Assembly (NCBI GenBank): GCA_035604475.1
Contig: DATNIJ010000224.1
Span: forward strand, 1 to 5,004
Direction of reading: 5' to 3'
From: DASPPM01 sp035604475
GTDB taxonomy: Bacteria > Pseudomonadota > Alphaproteobacteria > JACZXZ01
Length of the DNA: 5,004 bases
Part shown: positions 1-5,004 of the stretch, piece after piece
Numbering within the stretch: the stretch's first letter is position 1
Layout: each line of letters begins with the position of its first letter
The notes under the pieces: model-generated
The model's database searches: none
Told to the model about the DNA's origin: nothing
What the model saw: only the letters and a program-made list of their open reading frames with translations
Translations under genes and position numbers: made by a program

Positions 1-1
1 G

Positions 2-577
2 TCGGAGATCAAGGCGAGCCATCTCCTGCTGCTCGACCGCGAGGGCAGGCTCGTCGAGGGCGAGAGCGCGCCCGAGCCGAGCGCCTACTATATCCATTGG
101 CGCCTCCACCGCGGACTGCCCCATGCGCGGGCCGTGCTGCACTCGCACATGTCCTACGCGACCGCGATCACCACGCTCGCGGACGGCAGACTCGAGCCGA
201 TCAGCCAGACGGCACTTGGCTTCCACGACCGCATCGCCTACGACGACGACTACAACGGGCTCGCCGTCGACGCGGCCGAGGGCGACCGCATGATGCGCAC
301 GCTCGGCAACAAGAGCCTGCTCTTCCTCGCCAACCACGGCGTCATCGTCACCGGGCGGAGCATGCACGAGGCCTTCGACGACCTCTACTACCTCGAGCGC
401 GCGACCCAGCTCCAATGGCTCGCGATGTCGACGGGCCGGCCCTTGCGCCGCGTGCCCGCTGCGGTCGCGGCGAAGACCGCCCAGCAATACGCCGACGAAG
501 GCGGCAAACTGGCGCGGCCTCATTTCGAGGCCTTGAAGCGCATCCTCGACCGCGAAGCGCCCGACTATCGAAGCTAG
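2..577 (+). CDS. Class II aldolase/adducin family protein (5' end outside window)
   Basis: The reading frame is open from base 2 to a TAG at 575-577, giving 191 visible residues. It reads through the left edge with no convincing internal start, so the true N-terminus (about 50-60 residues by family length) is missing. Visible signatures are the KASHLLLLD segment near residues 4-12, the zinc-binding pair in LHSHM (His47 and His49 of the fragment) and the third zinc-ligand region NHGVIV (His112). The C-terminal tail PHFEALKRILDREAPDY is typical of proteobacterial members. Family enzymes use a zinc ion to stabilise an enolate in aldol cleavage, epimerisation or decarboxylation of small sugar phosphates or hydroxy acids; adducin-type members may not be catalytic. 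All three histidines are present, so activity is plausible, but the substrate cannot be inferred. It is probably cytosolic, as no membrane segment is visible. It converges with the SDR gene to its right. An ATG at 149, within the HSH motif, would remove part of the metal site and is rejected. Confidence 0.9.
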   Translation, partial: SEIKASHLLLLDREGRLVEGESAPEPSAYYIHWRLHRGLPHARAVLHSHMSYATAITTLADGRLEPISQTALGFHDRIAYDDDYNGLAVDAAEGDRMMRTLGNKSLLFLANHGVIVTGRSMHEAFDDLYYLERATQLQWLAMSTGRPLRRVPAAVAAKTAQQYADEGGKLARPHFEALKRILDREAPDYRS

Positions 578-605
578 CGCGCGTCGGCGCTCCCGGCCGA
601 GCCAC

Positions 606-1340
606 TCATCCGGTCATGAGCGCGCCGCCGTTGATCGGGAGCACGACGCCGTTGGTGAAGCTCGCGGCGGGGTCCGCGAGGTAGCGGATGGCGTGCACCA
701 CCTCGGCCATGCGGCCGAGCCGGCGCAAGGGATGAGCGCGGACGAGCTTCTCGCGCTGCGCCTCGGTGAACTCGCGGCCCATGCGCCCCTCGAGCACGGA
801 GGGGGCGACCGCGTTGCAGGTGACGCCGTAGCGCGCGCCCGCAAGTGCGTAGGATTTGGTAAGCGCGTGGACGCCCGCCTTGGACGCGCCATAGGCCGGG
901 TGCGGGCCGACGCCGCCCACTTGGCCCGAGAGCGAGCCTACGTTGACGATGCGTCCGCCTCCGAGCTTGAGCACGGAAAGTGCCGCGGCGCAGCCGTTGA
1001 AGGTGCCCGTGAGATTGACCGCGATGATGCGGTCCCACAGCTCCGGGTCCGCCTCCTCGACCGGCTGCACCGCGACGATCCCGGCGGCGTTGATCCAGGC
1101 CCAAAGTGCGGTCTCCTCGGCCGCGCGCTCGGCAAGTGCTAAGACGGCACCGCGCTCGGTCACGTCGAGGGCGGTGGGCACGAGGCCGGGCTGCGGCTCG
1201 AGCGGGGCGAGATCGGCGCCATAGACGCGATAGCCGTCGGCCATGAAGCTCTCGGCGACCGCCCGGCCGAGGTCGCCCGCCGCCCCCGTGACCACGGCAC
1301 CCGCGACGCGTCCTTGCTTCTCTCCCTGAGCGATGCTCAC
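606..1340 (-). CDS. SDR family NAD(P)-dependent oxidoreductase (SDR-A)
   Basis: A 244-residue classical short-chain dehydrogenase with a Rossmann fold. The cofactor loop reads TGAAGDLG (residues 18-25), a variant of the usual TGxxxGIG. Asp43 at the end of beta-strand 2 suggests NAD(H) rather than NADP(H). NAAG lies at 84-87 and the catalytic set is Asn109, Ser136, Tyr150 and Lys154 (YGASK). The C-terminus carries the usual GGxxL substrate/cofactor-loop ending. The region between beta-2 and beta-4 is short, giving some resemblance to EntA-type dehydrogenases, but this does not fix a substrate. I chose the GTG at 1340 because a perfect AGGAGG lies 6 nt upstream; the longer frame up to 1430 would place that Shine-Dalgarno inside the coding region and adds residues unlike any SDR N-terminus. 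The gene stands alone: it converges on the class II aldolase and is separated from speE by the repeat region. Generic labels such as 3-oxoacyl-ACP reductase would be a guess. Confidence 0.9.
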   Translation of the reverse strand: MSIAQGEKQGRVAGAVVTGAAGDLGRAVAESFMADGYRVYGADLAPLEPQPGLVPTALDVTERGAVLALAERAAEETALWAWINAAGIVAVQPVEEADPELWDRIIAVNLTGTFNGCAAALSVLKLGGGRIVNVGSLSGQVGGVGPHPAYGASKAGVHALTKSYALAGARYGVTCNAVAPSVLEGRMGREFTEAQREKLVRAHPLRRLGRMAEVVHAIRYLADPAASFTNGVVLPINGGALMTG

Positions 1341-1346
1341 GCGGCA

Positions 1347-1352
1347 CCTCCT
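1347..1352 (-). promoter_or_regulatory. Ribosome-binding site that fixes the SDR-A start
   Basis: The - strand reads AGGAGG here, followed by TGCCGC and then GTG at 1340-1338. This perfect Shine-Dalgarno with a 6-nt spacer supports the GTG start over in-frame upstream candidates such as the ATG at 1370. Confidence 0.8.
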
Positions 1353-1424
1353 CGCTTGCCTGAGCGCCATGATCGGGGCATCGCGCGCGAATTGCAATCC
1401 GCCCTTCCGCCCGCGCGGACGAGC

Positions 1425-1437
1425 CGCCATGATGGCG
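1425..1437. promoter_or_regulatory. Short palindrome in divergent spacer, possible operator
   Basis: CGCCAT-G-ATGGCG is a perfect 6+6 inverted repeat with a 1-nt centre. The left nine bases (CGCCATGAT) recur as a direct repeat at 1365-1373, 60 nt away. It lies between the SDR-A start (-) and the transporter remnant start (+), where an operator for a divergent promoter would be expected. Short palindromes are frequent by chance in GC-rich DNA, so this is only a candidate. Confidence 0.2.
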
Positions 1438-1453
1438 CGAAAGAGGGGGTCTC

Positions 1454-1543
1454 ATGGCAGAGAGTGCGCTCGGTCTCGCGTCCTTCGCGCTTTTGGCTTG
1501 GCTCTTGAGCGAGAACCGGCGCGGGGCCGTCCTCAAGGGGGTC
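1454..1543 (+). pseudogene. N-terminal remnant of a NupC/CNT-type nucleoside transporter, truncated at a repeat
   Basis: The ATG at 1454 follows a purine-rich GAGGGGG (1443-1449). The first 30 codons begin MAESALGLASFALLAWLLSE and continue with NRRGAVLKGV. A short hydrophobic first helix ending in AWLLSENRR is, to my recollection, the typical start of bacterial concentrative nucleoside transporters, whose full length is about 400 residues with many membrane helices. From codon 31 (base 1544) the frame runs into the palindromic repeat (ADFLILR), then into charged low-complexity sequence, and stops at 1912 inside the antisense of speE. No further transporter sequence is visible. I read it as a broken gene whose start survived. 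Alternatives are a short membrane peptide that is still made, or a chance resemblance; the latter is less likely given the combined start, RBS and SENRR motif. Confidence 0.62.
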
Positions 1544-1602
1544 GCGGATTTCCTCATCCTTCGAGACGGGCCTTCGGCCCTCCTCAGGATAAGGAAATCC
1601 GC
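1544..1602. repeat. Palindromic intergenic repeat (REP-like, alphaproteobacterial type)
   Basis: An imperfect 59-nt palindrome. The outer arms GCGGATTTCCT (1544-1554) and AGGAAATCCGC (1592-1602) are perfectly complementary. They are followed inward by ATCCT/AGGAT (1556-1560 with 1586-1590), GAG/CTC (1563-1565 with 1583-1585) and an apical GGGCC-TTC-GGCCC (1568-1580). One mismatch, a 2-nt bulge and a small internal loop interrupt the stem. The core, ATCCTTCGAGACG...CTCAGGAT, resembles a dispersed intergenic repeat I know from many alphaproteobacterial genomes. Because it is a palindrome, both strands can be read as ADFLILR. In RNA it would fold into a strong hairpin, so it may end or protect transcripts from either side. 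Confidence 0.8.
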
Positions 1603-1617
1603 TGGACTCTCAGGCCG

Positions 1618-1641
1618 CCCCCGGGACGAAGTGCCCGGGGG
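1618..1641. repeat. GC-rich inverted repeat (hairpin)
   Basis: CCCCCGGG (1618-1625) and CCCGGGGG (1634-1641) are perfectly complementary around an 8-nt loop. It lies between the two copies of the palindromic element and is probably part of the same repeat cluster. No T-run follows on either strand, so it is not a classical rho-independent terminator, although such a stable stem could still block 3' exonucleases acting on the speE transcript. Confidence 0.6.
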
Positions 1642-1676
1642 AGCGTGCGAAGCGCGCGTCTCGAAGGGCGAGATGG
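1642..1676 (-). repeat. Degenerate inverted copy of the palindromic repeat core
   Basis: On the - strand this reads CTCGCCCTTCGAGACG, sharing the ten bases CTTCGAGACG with 1559-1568 of the first copy. An apical GCGCGC-TTC-GCACGC (one G:T pair as RNA) replaces GGGCC-TTC-GGCCC. It lies in the opposite orientation to the first copy and has lost the outer arms. The pair suggests a cluster of repeat insertions or rearrangement rather than a single event. Confidence 0.5.
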
Positions 1677-1745
1677 CCAAATGCGATAACCTCAGCCGAA
1701 TCGGGGATGACGGCTTAAGGCGCATGAACAGCACCTCAGCACCGC

Positions 1746-2591
1746 TCAGCCAAGTCGCGCGAGCACGTAATTGGGAAGCTGGAAGCAGGCTTGGTGGACC
1801 CCCGGATTGTAGTAGCGGGTCGCGATCGCCACGGCGGCAATGCGGCGCTCGATCTCGGCGGGAGCGGTGCGCCGGTGCTCGGGATCGAGGCTGGCCCAGC
1901 CGAGCGTCATGAAGCTGCCGTAATAGCTCGGCACCGGCACCACATAGAAGCTCACGTCGGGGAAGAGAGGCTTGAGCCGCTGCCAGGTCGTCGACAGCTC
2001 CTCGGGCTGGAAGAAGGGAACGCCGTTCTGGGTCACCATGATGCCGCCGGGCCGCATGCAGCGCTTGCAGTTGGCGTAGAAGGCGGCAGTGAAGAGCACC
2101 TCGCCCGGGCCCATGGGATCGGTCGAATCGACCATGATGACGTCGAAGCGCTCGGGCGTCTCGGCCACGTACTTGGCGCCGTCGGCGATGACGATCTCCG
2201 TGCGCGGGTCCTCGAAGGCCTTGCCGGGTATGGAGGGCAGATACTTCTTGGAGAGATCGATCACATAGCGGTCGATCTCCACCATCACGACGCGCTCGAT
2301 CGCCTTGTGCTTGAGCACCTCCTCGAGCAGCCCGCCGTCGCCCCCGCCGATGATGAGGACCCGCCTTGCGTTGCCGTGGGCGATGAGCGGCACGTGGCCC
2401 ATCATCTCGTGATAGAAGAACTCGTCGCCCTCGGTCGTCTGGATGACGCCGTCGAGTGCGAGCACGCGGCCCATCACCTTGTTCTCGAAGATCACCAGGT
2501 CCTGCAGCTCGGTCTTCTCGCGGTGGATGATGCGCTCGACCTTGAAGCTCTGGCTGATGTCCTTGTAGAGGGTTTCCTTGTACCAATCCAC
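1746..2591 (-). CDS. speE: Spermidine synthase (polyamine aminopropyltransferase)
   Basis: The 281-residue protein transfers the aminopropyl group of decarboxylated S-adenosylmethionine to putrescine, giving spermidine and 5'-methylthioadenosine in the cytosol. Its length is close to E. coli SpeE (288). An N-terminal beta-domain (residues 1 to about 60) opens with DWYKETLY. YHE lies at 60-62, the nucleotide-binding GGGDGG at 82-87, the acidic VEID at 104-107 and ADG at 136-138. DSTDP (155-159) contains the catalytic aspartates. The position after GGGDGGLL is Glu (EEVLKH) where many family members have Arg (REVLKH). The apparent start is GTG at 2591, preceded by GGAGGGGGAG (2598-2607); MDWYKE is the usual family start. 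No speD or other polyamine gene lies beside it, so the decarboxylated SAM must come from an enzyme encoded elsewhere. The substrate could be another diamine, but spermidine synthase is by far the best reading. Confidence 0.95.
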   Translation of the reverse strand: MDWYKETLYKDISQSFKVERIIHREKTELQDLVIFENKVMGRVLALDGVIQTTEGDEFFYHEMMGHVPLIAHGNARRVLIIGGGDGGLLEEVLKHKAIERVVMVEIDRYVIDLSKKYLPSIPGKAFEDPRTEIVIADGAKYVAETPERFDVIMVDSTDPMGPGEVLFTAAFYANCKRCMRPGGIMVTQNGVPFFQPEELSTTWQRLKPLFPDVSFYVVPVPSYYGSFMTLGWASLDPEHRRTAPAEIERRIAAVAIATRYYNPGVHQACFQLPNYVLARLG

Positions 2592-2641
2592 GGTCCGCTC
2601 CCCCTCCGCTTGCCCGCCCGGCTCTCCGACGCGCCGCGCGC

Positions 2642-2670
2642 CTCTTACGGCCCGCGCAGGGGCAAATCAA
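2642..2670 (-). promoter_or_regulatory. Possible sigma-70-type promoter of speE
   Basis: The - strand has TTGATT (2670-2665) as a -35-like box, a 17-nt spacer and TAAGAG (2647-2642) as a weak -10-like box, about 50 nt ahead of the speE GTG. It sits next to a T-run (2679-2674), the only AT-rich island in the 107-nt gap between the hydratase stop and speE. The -10 match is only 3 of 6, so this is tentative; speE could instead be read from the upstream operon. Confidence 0.25.
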
Positions 2671-2698
2671 GGGAAAAAAGGCGGACGCGCGGGCGCAG

Positions 2699-3472
2699 CT
2701 AGACGAAGCTCGCCTCGACCTCGCCCAGGCGCTCGAAGCTGGCGCGGATACGCGCACCCTCGGCGAGTGCGAATTGGCGCGTCAAGGAGCCGGTCATTAC
2801 CAGCTCGCCGGCTTTGAGGCCGCGCCCGAAGCTATGGAGCTTGCCCGCGAGCCAGACGAGCGAGCTGAGCGGGTTGCCGAGCACGGCATCGCCGCGGCCG
2901 GTCGCAACCTCCTCGCCGTCGATCTCGACCTTGACGCCGATCGAGGCGAGGTCGATGTCGGCGCTGAAGCGCGTTCCGCGTCCCACTACGAAGGCCTTCT
3001 GCTGCGCATTGTCGGCAAGTGCCAGGGGCAGGTCCTTGGTGAAGTCGCCGCGCGTCTCGATGATCTCGAAGGCGGGGTAGCAGACATCGATCGCGCGCCG
3101 GGCCTCCGCCGTATCGACGTCGGGGCCGGCGAGATCGCGGCTCAGGCGAACGCAGATCTCGTTCTCGAAGCCGGGCTTGATCAGCTCCGCGTAGCGGAAC
3201 TCCTCTCCGCTCGTCTTGAGCCCCTCACCGAGGAGACAGCCGAAAACGGGCTCGTGCACGCCGAATTGCCGCTGAATCGCTTCCGCGGTGAGGCCCACCT
3301 TCCAGCCGATCTGACGCTCGCCGATCGCCTCGCAAAGGGCGATGAGGCCGAGCTGTATCCTGTACGCGTCGTCGAGGGAGAGCCTGCCGCTCCATGCAGG
3401 CGGGAAGAAGACGCCGCGGTCGCGCTCGCTCCAGAACTCGGTTATCGCGGCGGCGATGTCGAGGGCGGGCAC
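2699..3472 (-). CDS. 2-keto-4-pentenoate hydratase family protein (MhpD/FAH superfamily)
   Basis: A 257-residue protein, a usual length for 2-oxopent-4-enoate hydratases and related 2-oxo-hepta-3-ene-1,7-dioate hydratases or 4-oxalocrotonate decarboxylases. These act on the products of aromatic meta-cleavage, adding water to a 2-hydroxy-dienoate with a divalent metal. Visible signatures are GWKVGLT (56-62), EPVFG (74-78), FENEI (102-106) with metal ligands Glu103 and Glu105, AFEIIETR (134-141) with the third ligand Glu136, ADNAQQ (153-158), a GNPLSSLVWLAGKL helix and the C-terminal MTGSLTRQF loop. All three metal-binding glutamates are present. I chose the GTG at 3472: it lies 8 nt after the SDR-B stop, and a GAGGT overlapping that stop serves as RBS. 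The same frame is open far upstream, but only as a shadow of SDR-B. Co-transcription with SDR-B and the crotonase is likely. Hydratase and decarboxylase members cannot be separated by eye. Confidence 0.9.
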   Translation of the reverse strand: MPALDIAAAITEFWSERDRGVFFPPAWSGRLSLDDAYRIQLGLIALCEAIGERQIGWKVGLTAEAIQRQFGVHEPVFGCLLGEGLKTSGEEFRYAELIKPGFENEICVRLSRDLAGPDVDTAEARRAIDVCYPAFEIIETRGDFTKDLPLALADNAQQKAFVVGRGTRFSADIDLASIGVKVEIDGEEVATGRGDAVLGNPLSSLVWLAGKLHSFGRGLKAGELVMTGSLTRQFALAEGARIRASFERLGEVEASFV

Positions 3473-3477
3473 CGCGT

Positions 3478-3482
3478 ACCTC
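3478..3482 (-). promoter_or_regulatory. Ribosome-binding site of the hydratase, overlapping the SDR-B stop
   Basis: The - strand reads TGAGGT, then ACGCG, then GTG at 3472. The TGA stop of SDR-B (3483-3481) shares its last two bases with the GAGGT Shine-Dalgarno. This arrangement is typical of translational coupling and fixes the GTG start. Confidence 0.7.
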
Positions 3483-4299
3483 AATCGAGAAAGAGGTCGG
3501 GGAGGAGCGGCTCGCCGGGAGCGACCGCGTAACGGGAAAAATCGGCAATGCCTTCCTCGCGGAGTACCTCCTCGTCGATGAAGAAATTGCCGCTTGCGCT
3601 GCGGCTGTCGCGCACGAGGATGGCGTGCGCGGCGTCGGCCACGATGCGCGGCTTGCGGCATTTCTGCGCATCGGTGCCCGGAATCATCTGGATTGCCGCC
3701 GTCGCGATCACCGTGCGCGGCCAGAGCGCGTTGACGGCGATGCCGTCCCGCCTGAACTCCTCGGCCATGCCGAGCACGCACATGCTCATGCCGTACTTCG
3801 CGATGGTGTAGGCGACGTGGGGGGCGAACCAGCGCGGATTGAGGTTGAGCGGCGGCGACAAGGTCAGGATATGAGGGTTCGCAGCCCGCTTGAGATAGGG
3901 CAGGCAAGCCTGAGAGCAAAGATAGGTGCCGCGCGCGTTGATGTCGTTCATCAGATCGTAGCGCTTCATCGGGGTCTCGAGCGTGCCGGTCAGGCTGATG
4001 GCACTCGCGTTGTTGACGAGGATGTCGATGCCGCCGAAGCGCTCCGCGGTCTCCTTGACCGCATCGAACACGCGCCCCTCCTCGCGGATGTCGAGCTGGA
4101 GCGGGAGGCATGTGCCGCCGGCCGCCTCGATCTCCTTGGCGGCCGTGTAGATCGTGCCCGGCAGCTTTGGATGCGGCTCCGCCGTCTTCGCCGCAATGGC
4201 GATGTTGGCGCCGTCCGCGGCCGCGCGCAAGGCGATCTCGAGCCCGATGCCCCGGCTGCCGCCAGTGACGAAAAGGGTCTTGCCCTTGAGGTCCGCCAT
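3481..4299 (-). CDS. SDR family oxidoreductase, HSDL2-like (SDR-B)
   Basis: A 272-residue short-chain dehydrogenase. TGGSRGIG lies at 12-19, with NNAS at 96-99 in place of the usual NNAG. Asn121 sits in the NARGTYL segment, and Ser148, Tyr164 and Lys168 complete the catalytic set. The block SPPLNLNPRWFAPHVAYT (148-165) followed by AKYGM, together with the C-terminal FFIDEEVLREEG and LLPDLFLD, is characteristic of hydroxysteroid-dehydrogenase-like protein 2 (HSDL2) relatives. Animal HSDL2 carries a C-terminal SCP2 lipid-binding domain that is absent here, as in the bacterial single-domain proteins I recall. Substrates of bacterial members are poorly defined; lipid-like or CoA-linked hydroxy compounds are a guess supported by the neighbouring crotonase. 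The ATG at 4299 has AGGAGG 7 nt upstream (4307-4312). It follows the crotonase stop by 41 nt and precedes the hydratase by 8 nt. Confidence 0.92.
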   Translation of the reverse strand: MADLKGKTLFVTGGSRGIGLEIALRAAADGANIAIAAKTAEPHPKLPGTIYTAAKEIEAAGGTCLPLQLDIREEGRVFDAVKETAERFGGIDILVNNASAISLTGTLETPMKRYDLMNDINARGTYLCSQACLPYLKRAANPHILTLSPPLNLNPRWFAPHVAYTIAKYGMSMCVLGMAEEFRRDGIAVNALWPRTVIATAAIQMIPGTDAQKCRKPRIVADAAHAILVRDSRSASGNFFIDEEVLREEGIADFSRYAVAPGEPLLPDLFLD

Positions 4300-4340
4300 C
4301 CTTCGCCCTCCTGCTGCCGCCGCCCGCCGGCACGCCTTGA

Positions 4341-5004
4341 TCAGCGGCCGCTGAAGCGGGGCTTGCGCTTCTCGACGAAGGCGCGCACGCCTTCCGCGAA
4401 ATCCTCGCTCGCCGTGCAGTCGGCAAAGCTCTCCGCCTCGGCCTGGAGCTGCGCCTCGAGCGTGCTCGAGAGCGCGCGGCCCAAAAGGCGCTTGGTGTTG
4501 CCGTAGGCGTGGGTTGGCCCGGCGGCGAGGCGCTCGGCAAGCGCCTCGGTCTCGCCCTCGAGCCTGTCTACGGGCACCACCTTGTTGACGAGGCCGAGCG
4601 CCAAAGCGGCGGCGGCATCGAAGCGCTCGGCGAGGAGGGCCATCTCGGCCGCCTTCTTCATGCCGACGATGCGCGGCAGATGAAAGGTGCCCGAGCCGTC
4701 CGGGCTCGTGCCGATGAGCGAGTAGGCGAGCGTGAAGAAGGCATCTTCCGCGGCGATGGCGAGGTCGCACGCCATGACGAGGCTCATCCCGAAGCCGGCG
4801 GCGGCACCGCGGACGCTCGCGATCACCGGCTGCGACATGCGGCGGATGGTGAGTATGGTCGGATGCACCTTGTGCACGAAGAGCTCGAAGCGCCGGCGCC
4901 GCTCGGCGGGCGGAAGCTCCAGGCCGCGATGGAAGAACTTGAGGTCGCCGCCGGCCATGAAATGCTCGGCAGCGCCTCGCACGACGACGGCGCGCACCGA
5001 GGCG
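4341..5004 (-). CDS. Crotonase-fold enoyl-CoA hydratase/isomerase (5' end outside window)
   Basis: The visible 221 residues run from inside the first beta-alpha unit to a TGA at 4343-4341; about 35 N-terminal residues lie beyond the right edge. The GTG at 4997 lies inside the conserved VRAVVVRG strand and is not the real start. The oxyanion-hole segments are AGGDLK (fragment 17-22) and GAAAGFGM (66-73), followed by ACDLAIAAEDA. In place of the two catalytic glutamates of classical enoyl-CoA hydratase, the first position is in GFGMSL with no acid, and the second region reads SPDGSGT with Asp102. A lone Asp there is the pattern of PaaG-type 1,2-epoxyphenylacetyl-CoA isomerases and some enoyl-CoA isomerases, so isomerisation is more likely than hydration. 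The C-terminal EGVRAFVEKRKPRFSGR is the standard family ending. It is the first visible gene of a - strand set with SDR-B and the hydratase, pointing to CoA-ester catabolism. Confidence 0.92.
   Translation of the reverse strand, partial: ASVRAVVVRGAAEHFMAGGDLKFFHRGLELPPAERRRRFELFVHKVHPTILTIRRMSQPVIASVRGAAAGFGMSLVMACDLAIAAEDAFFTLAYSLIGTSPDGSGTFHLPRIVGMKKAAEMALLAERFDAAAALALGLVNKVVPVDRLEGETEALAERLAAGPTHAYGNTKRLLGRALSSTLEAQLQAEAESFADCTASEDFAEGVRAFVEKRKPRFSGR

Larger units (their letters stand above)
1341..1745. other. Gene-poor interval between SDR-A and speE
   Basis: These 405 bases hold no complete gene that I can support. From left to right there is a 113-nt divergent spacer (1341-1453), the remnant of a nucleoside-transporter start (1454-1543), a long imperfect palindrome (1544-1602), a GC-rich hairpin (1618-1641), a degenerate inverted copy of the palindrome core (about 1642-1676) and about 70 nt with no recognisable feature before the speE stop codon. 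No rho-independent terminator with a T-run follows speE or precedes SDR-A on the - strand, so the repeats may serve as the transcript end. Confidence 0.7.

Noticed and set aside
589..602. Possible terminator hairpin between the converging aldolase and SDR-A genes
   Set aside because: The stem is only 4 bp (GCTC/GAGC) with no T-run on either strand, which is too weak to support.
1341..1430. 30-residue N-terminal extension of SDR-A
   Set aside because: It would contain the AGGAGG Shine-Dalgarno of the GTG start within coding sequence and adds an Arg-rich leader unlike SDR N-termini.
2674..2700. Possible rho-independent terminator after the hydratase (T-run on the - strand)
   Set aside because: There is a run of six T, but the preceding sequence does not form a clean hairpin. 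It is better treated as AT-rich promoter context for speE.
1791..2702. 303-residue + strand frame antisense to speE
   Set aside because: It is rich in His, Leu, Asp and Val from reading the antisense of GC-biased codons. No domain is visible and speE is unambiguous.
574..2757. 727-residue open frame on the - strand
   Set aside because: It runs out of frame across SDR-A, the repeat region and speE. Its translation is Arg/Ala/Gly-rich low complexity, typical of a shadow frame in GC-rich DNA, and the genes beneath it have full family motifs.
3394..4506. 370-residue + strand frame antisense to SDR-B and part of the crotonase
   Set aside because: It has the same antisense-shadow composition and no recognisable motif, with complete genes on the opposite strand.
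3473..4540. Upstream extension of the hydratase frame, which would give a 613-residue fusion protein
   Set aside because: The extension is a shadow of SDR-B and the crotonase end. Only the part from the GTG at 3472 has family signatures and an RBS.

Overview
The window is a strongly GC-rich stretch of bacterial chromosome. The protein styles and a TTCGAGACG-type palindromic intergenic repeat suggest an alphaproteobacterium; this is inference, since no rRNA or other taxonomic marker is present. Six protein-coding genes are supported. Two are cut by the window edges, and there is one short gene remnant. I saw no tRNA, rRNA, CRISPR array, transposase, phage gene or toxin-antitoxin pair.

Layout. 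The left edge (2-577, + strand) holds the C-terminal three quarters of a class II aldolase/adducin-family enzyme. It converges on a short-chain dehydrogenase/reductase (SDR-A, 606-1340, - strand) with only 28 nt between the stops. A gene-poor stretch follows (1341-1745). It contains a divergent promoter-type spacer, a 30-codon remnant of a NupC/CNT-type nucleoside transporter start (1454-1543), a long imperfect palindrome (1544-1602) that begins exactly where the transporter similarity ends, a GC hairpin, and a degenerate inverted copy of the palindrome. Next on the - strand is spermidine synthase (1746-2591). Upstream of it lies an apparent three-gene - strand operon read right to left: a crotonase-fold enoyl-CoA isomerase/hydratase (4341-5004, cut by the right edge), an HSDL2-like SDR (SDR-B, 3481-4299) and a 2-keto-4-pentenoate hydratase-family enzyme (2699-3472). 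The last two are separated by 8 nt, and the ribosome-binding site of the hydratase overlaps the stop of SDR-B.

How the genes may work together. The three-gene set combines CoA-thioester chemistry (crotonase), alcohol/ketone redox (SDR-B) and hydration of a 2-oxo-4-enoate (hydratase). This would fit a small catabolic cluster for an aromatic, alicyclic or fatty-acid-like substrate, but the substrate cannot be read from the sequence. Spermidine synthase is a housekeeping polyamine gene that probably has its own weak promoter in the 107-nt gap. The class II aldolase and SDR-A are generic enzymes with no visible link to the operon.

I do not see an undescribed system. The most informative signal is the repeat-associated truncation of the nucleoside-transporter gene. 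Three of the five genes whose start lies in the window appear to use GTG.
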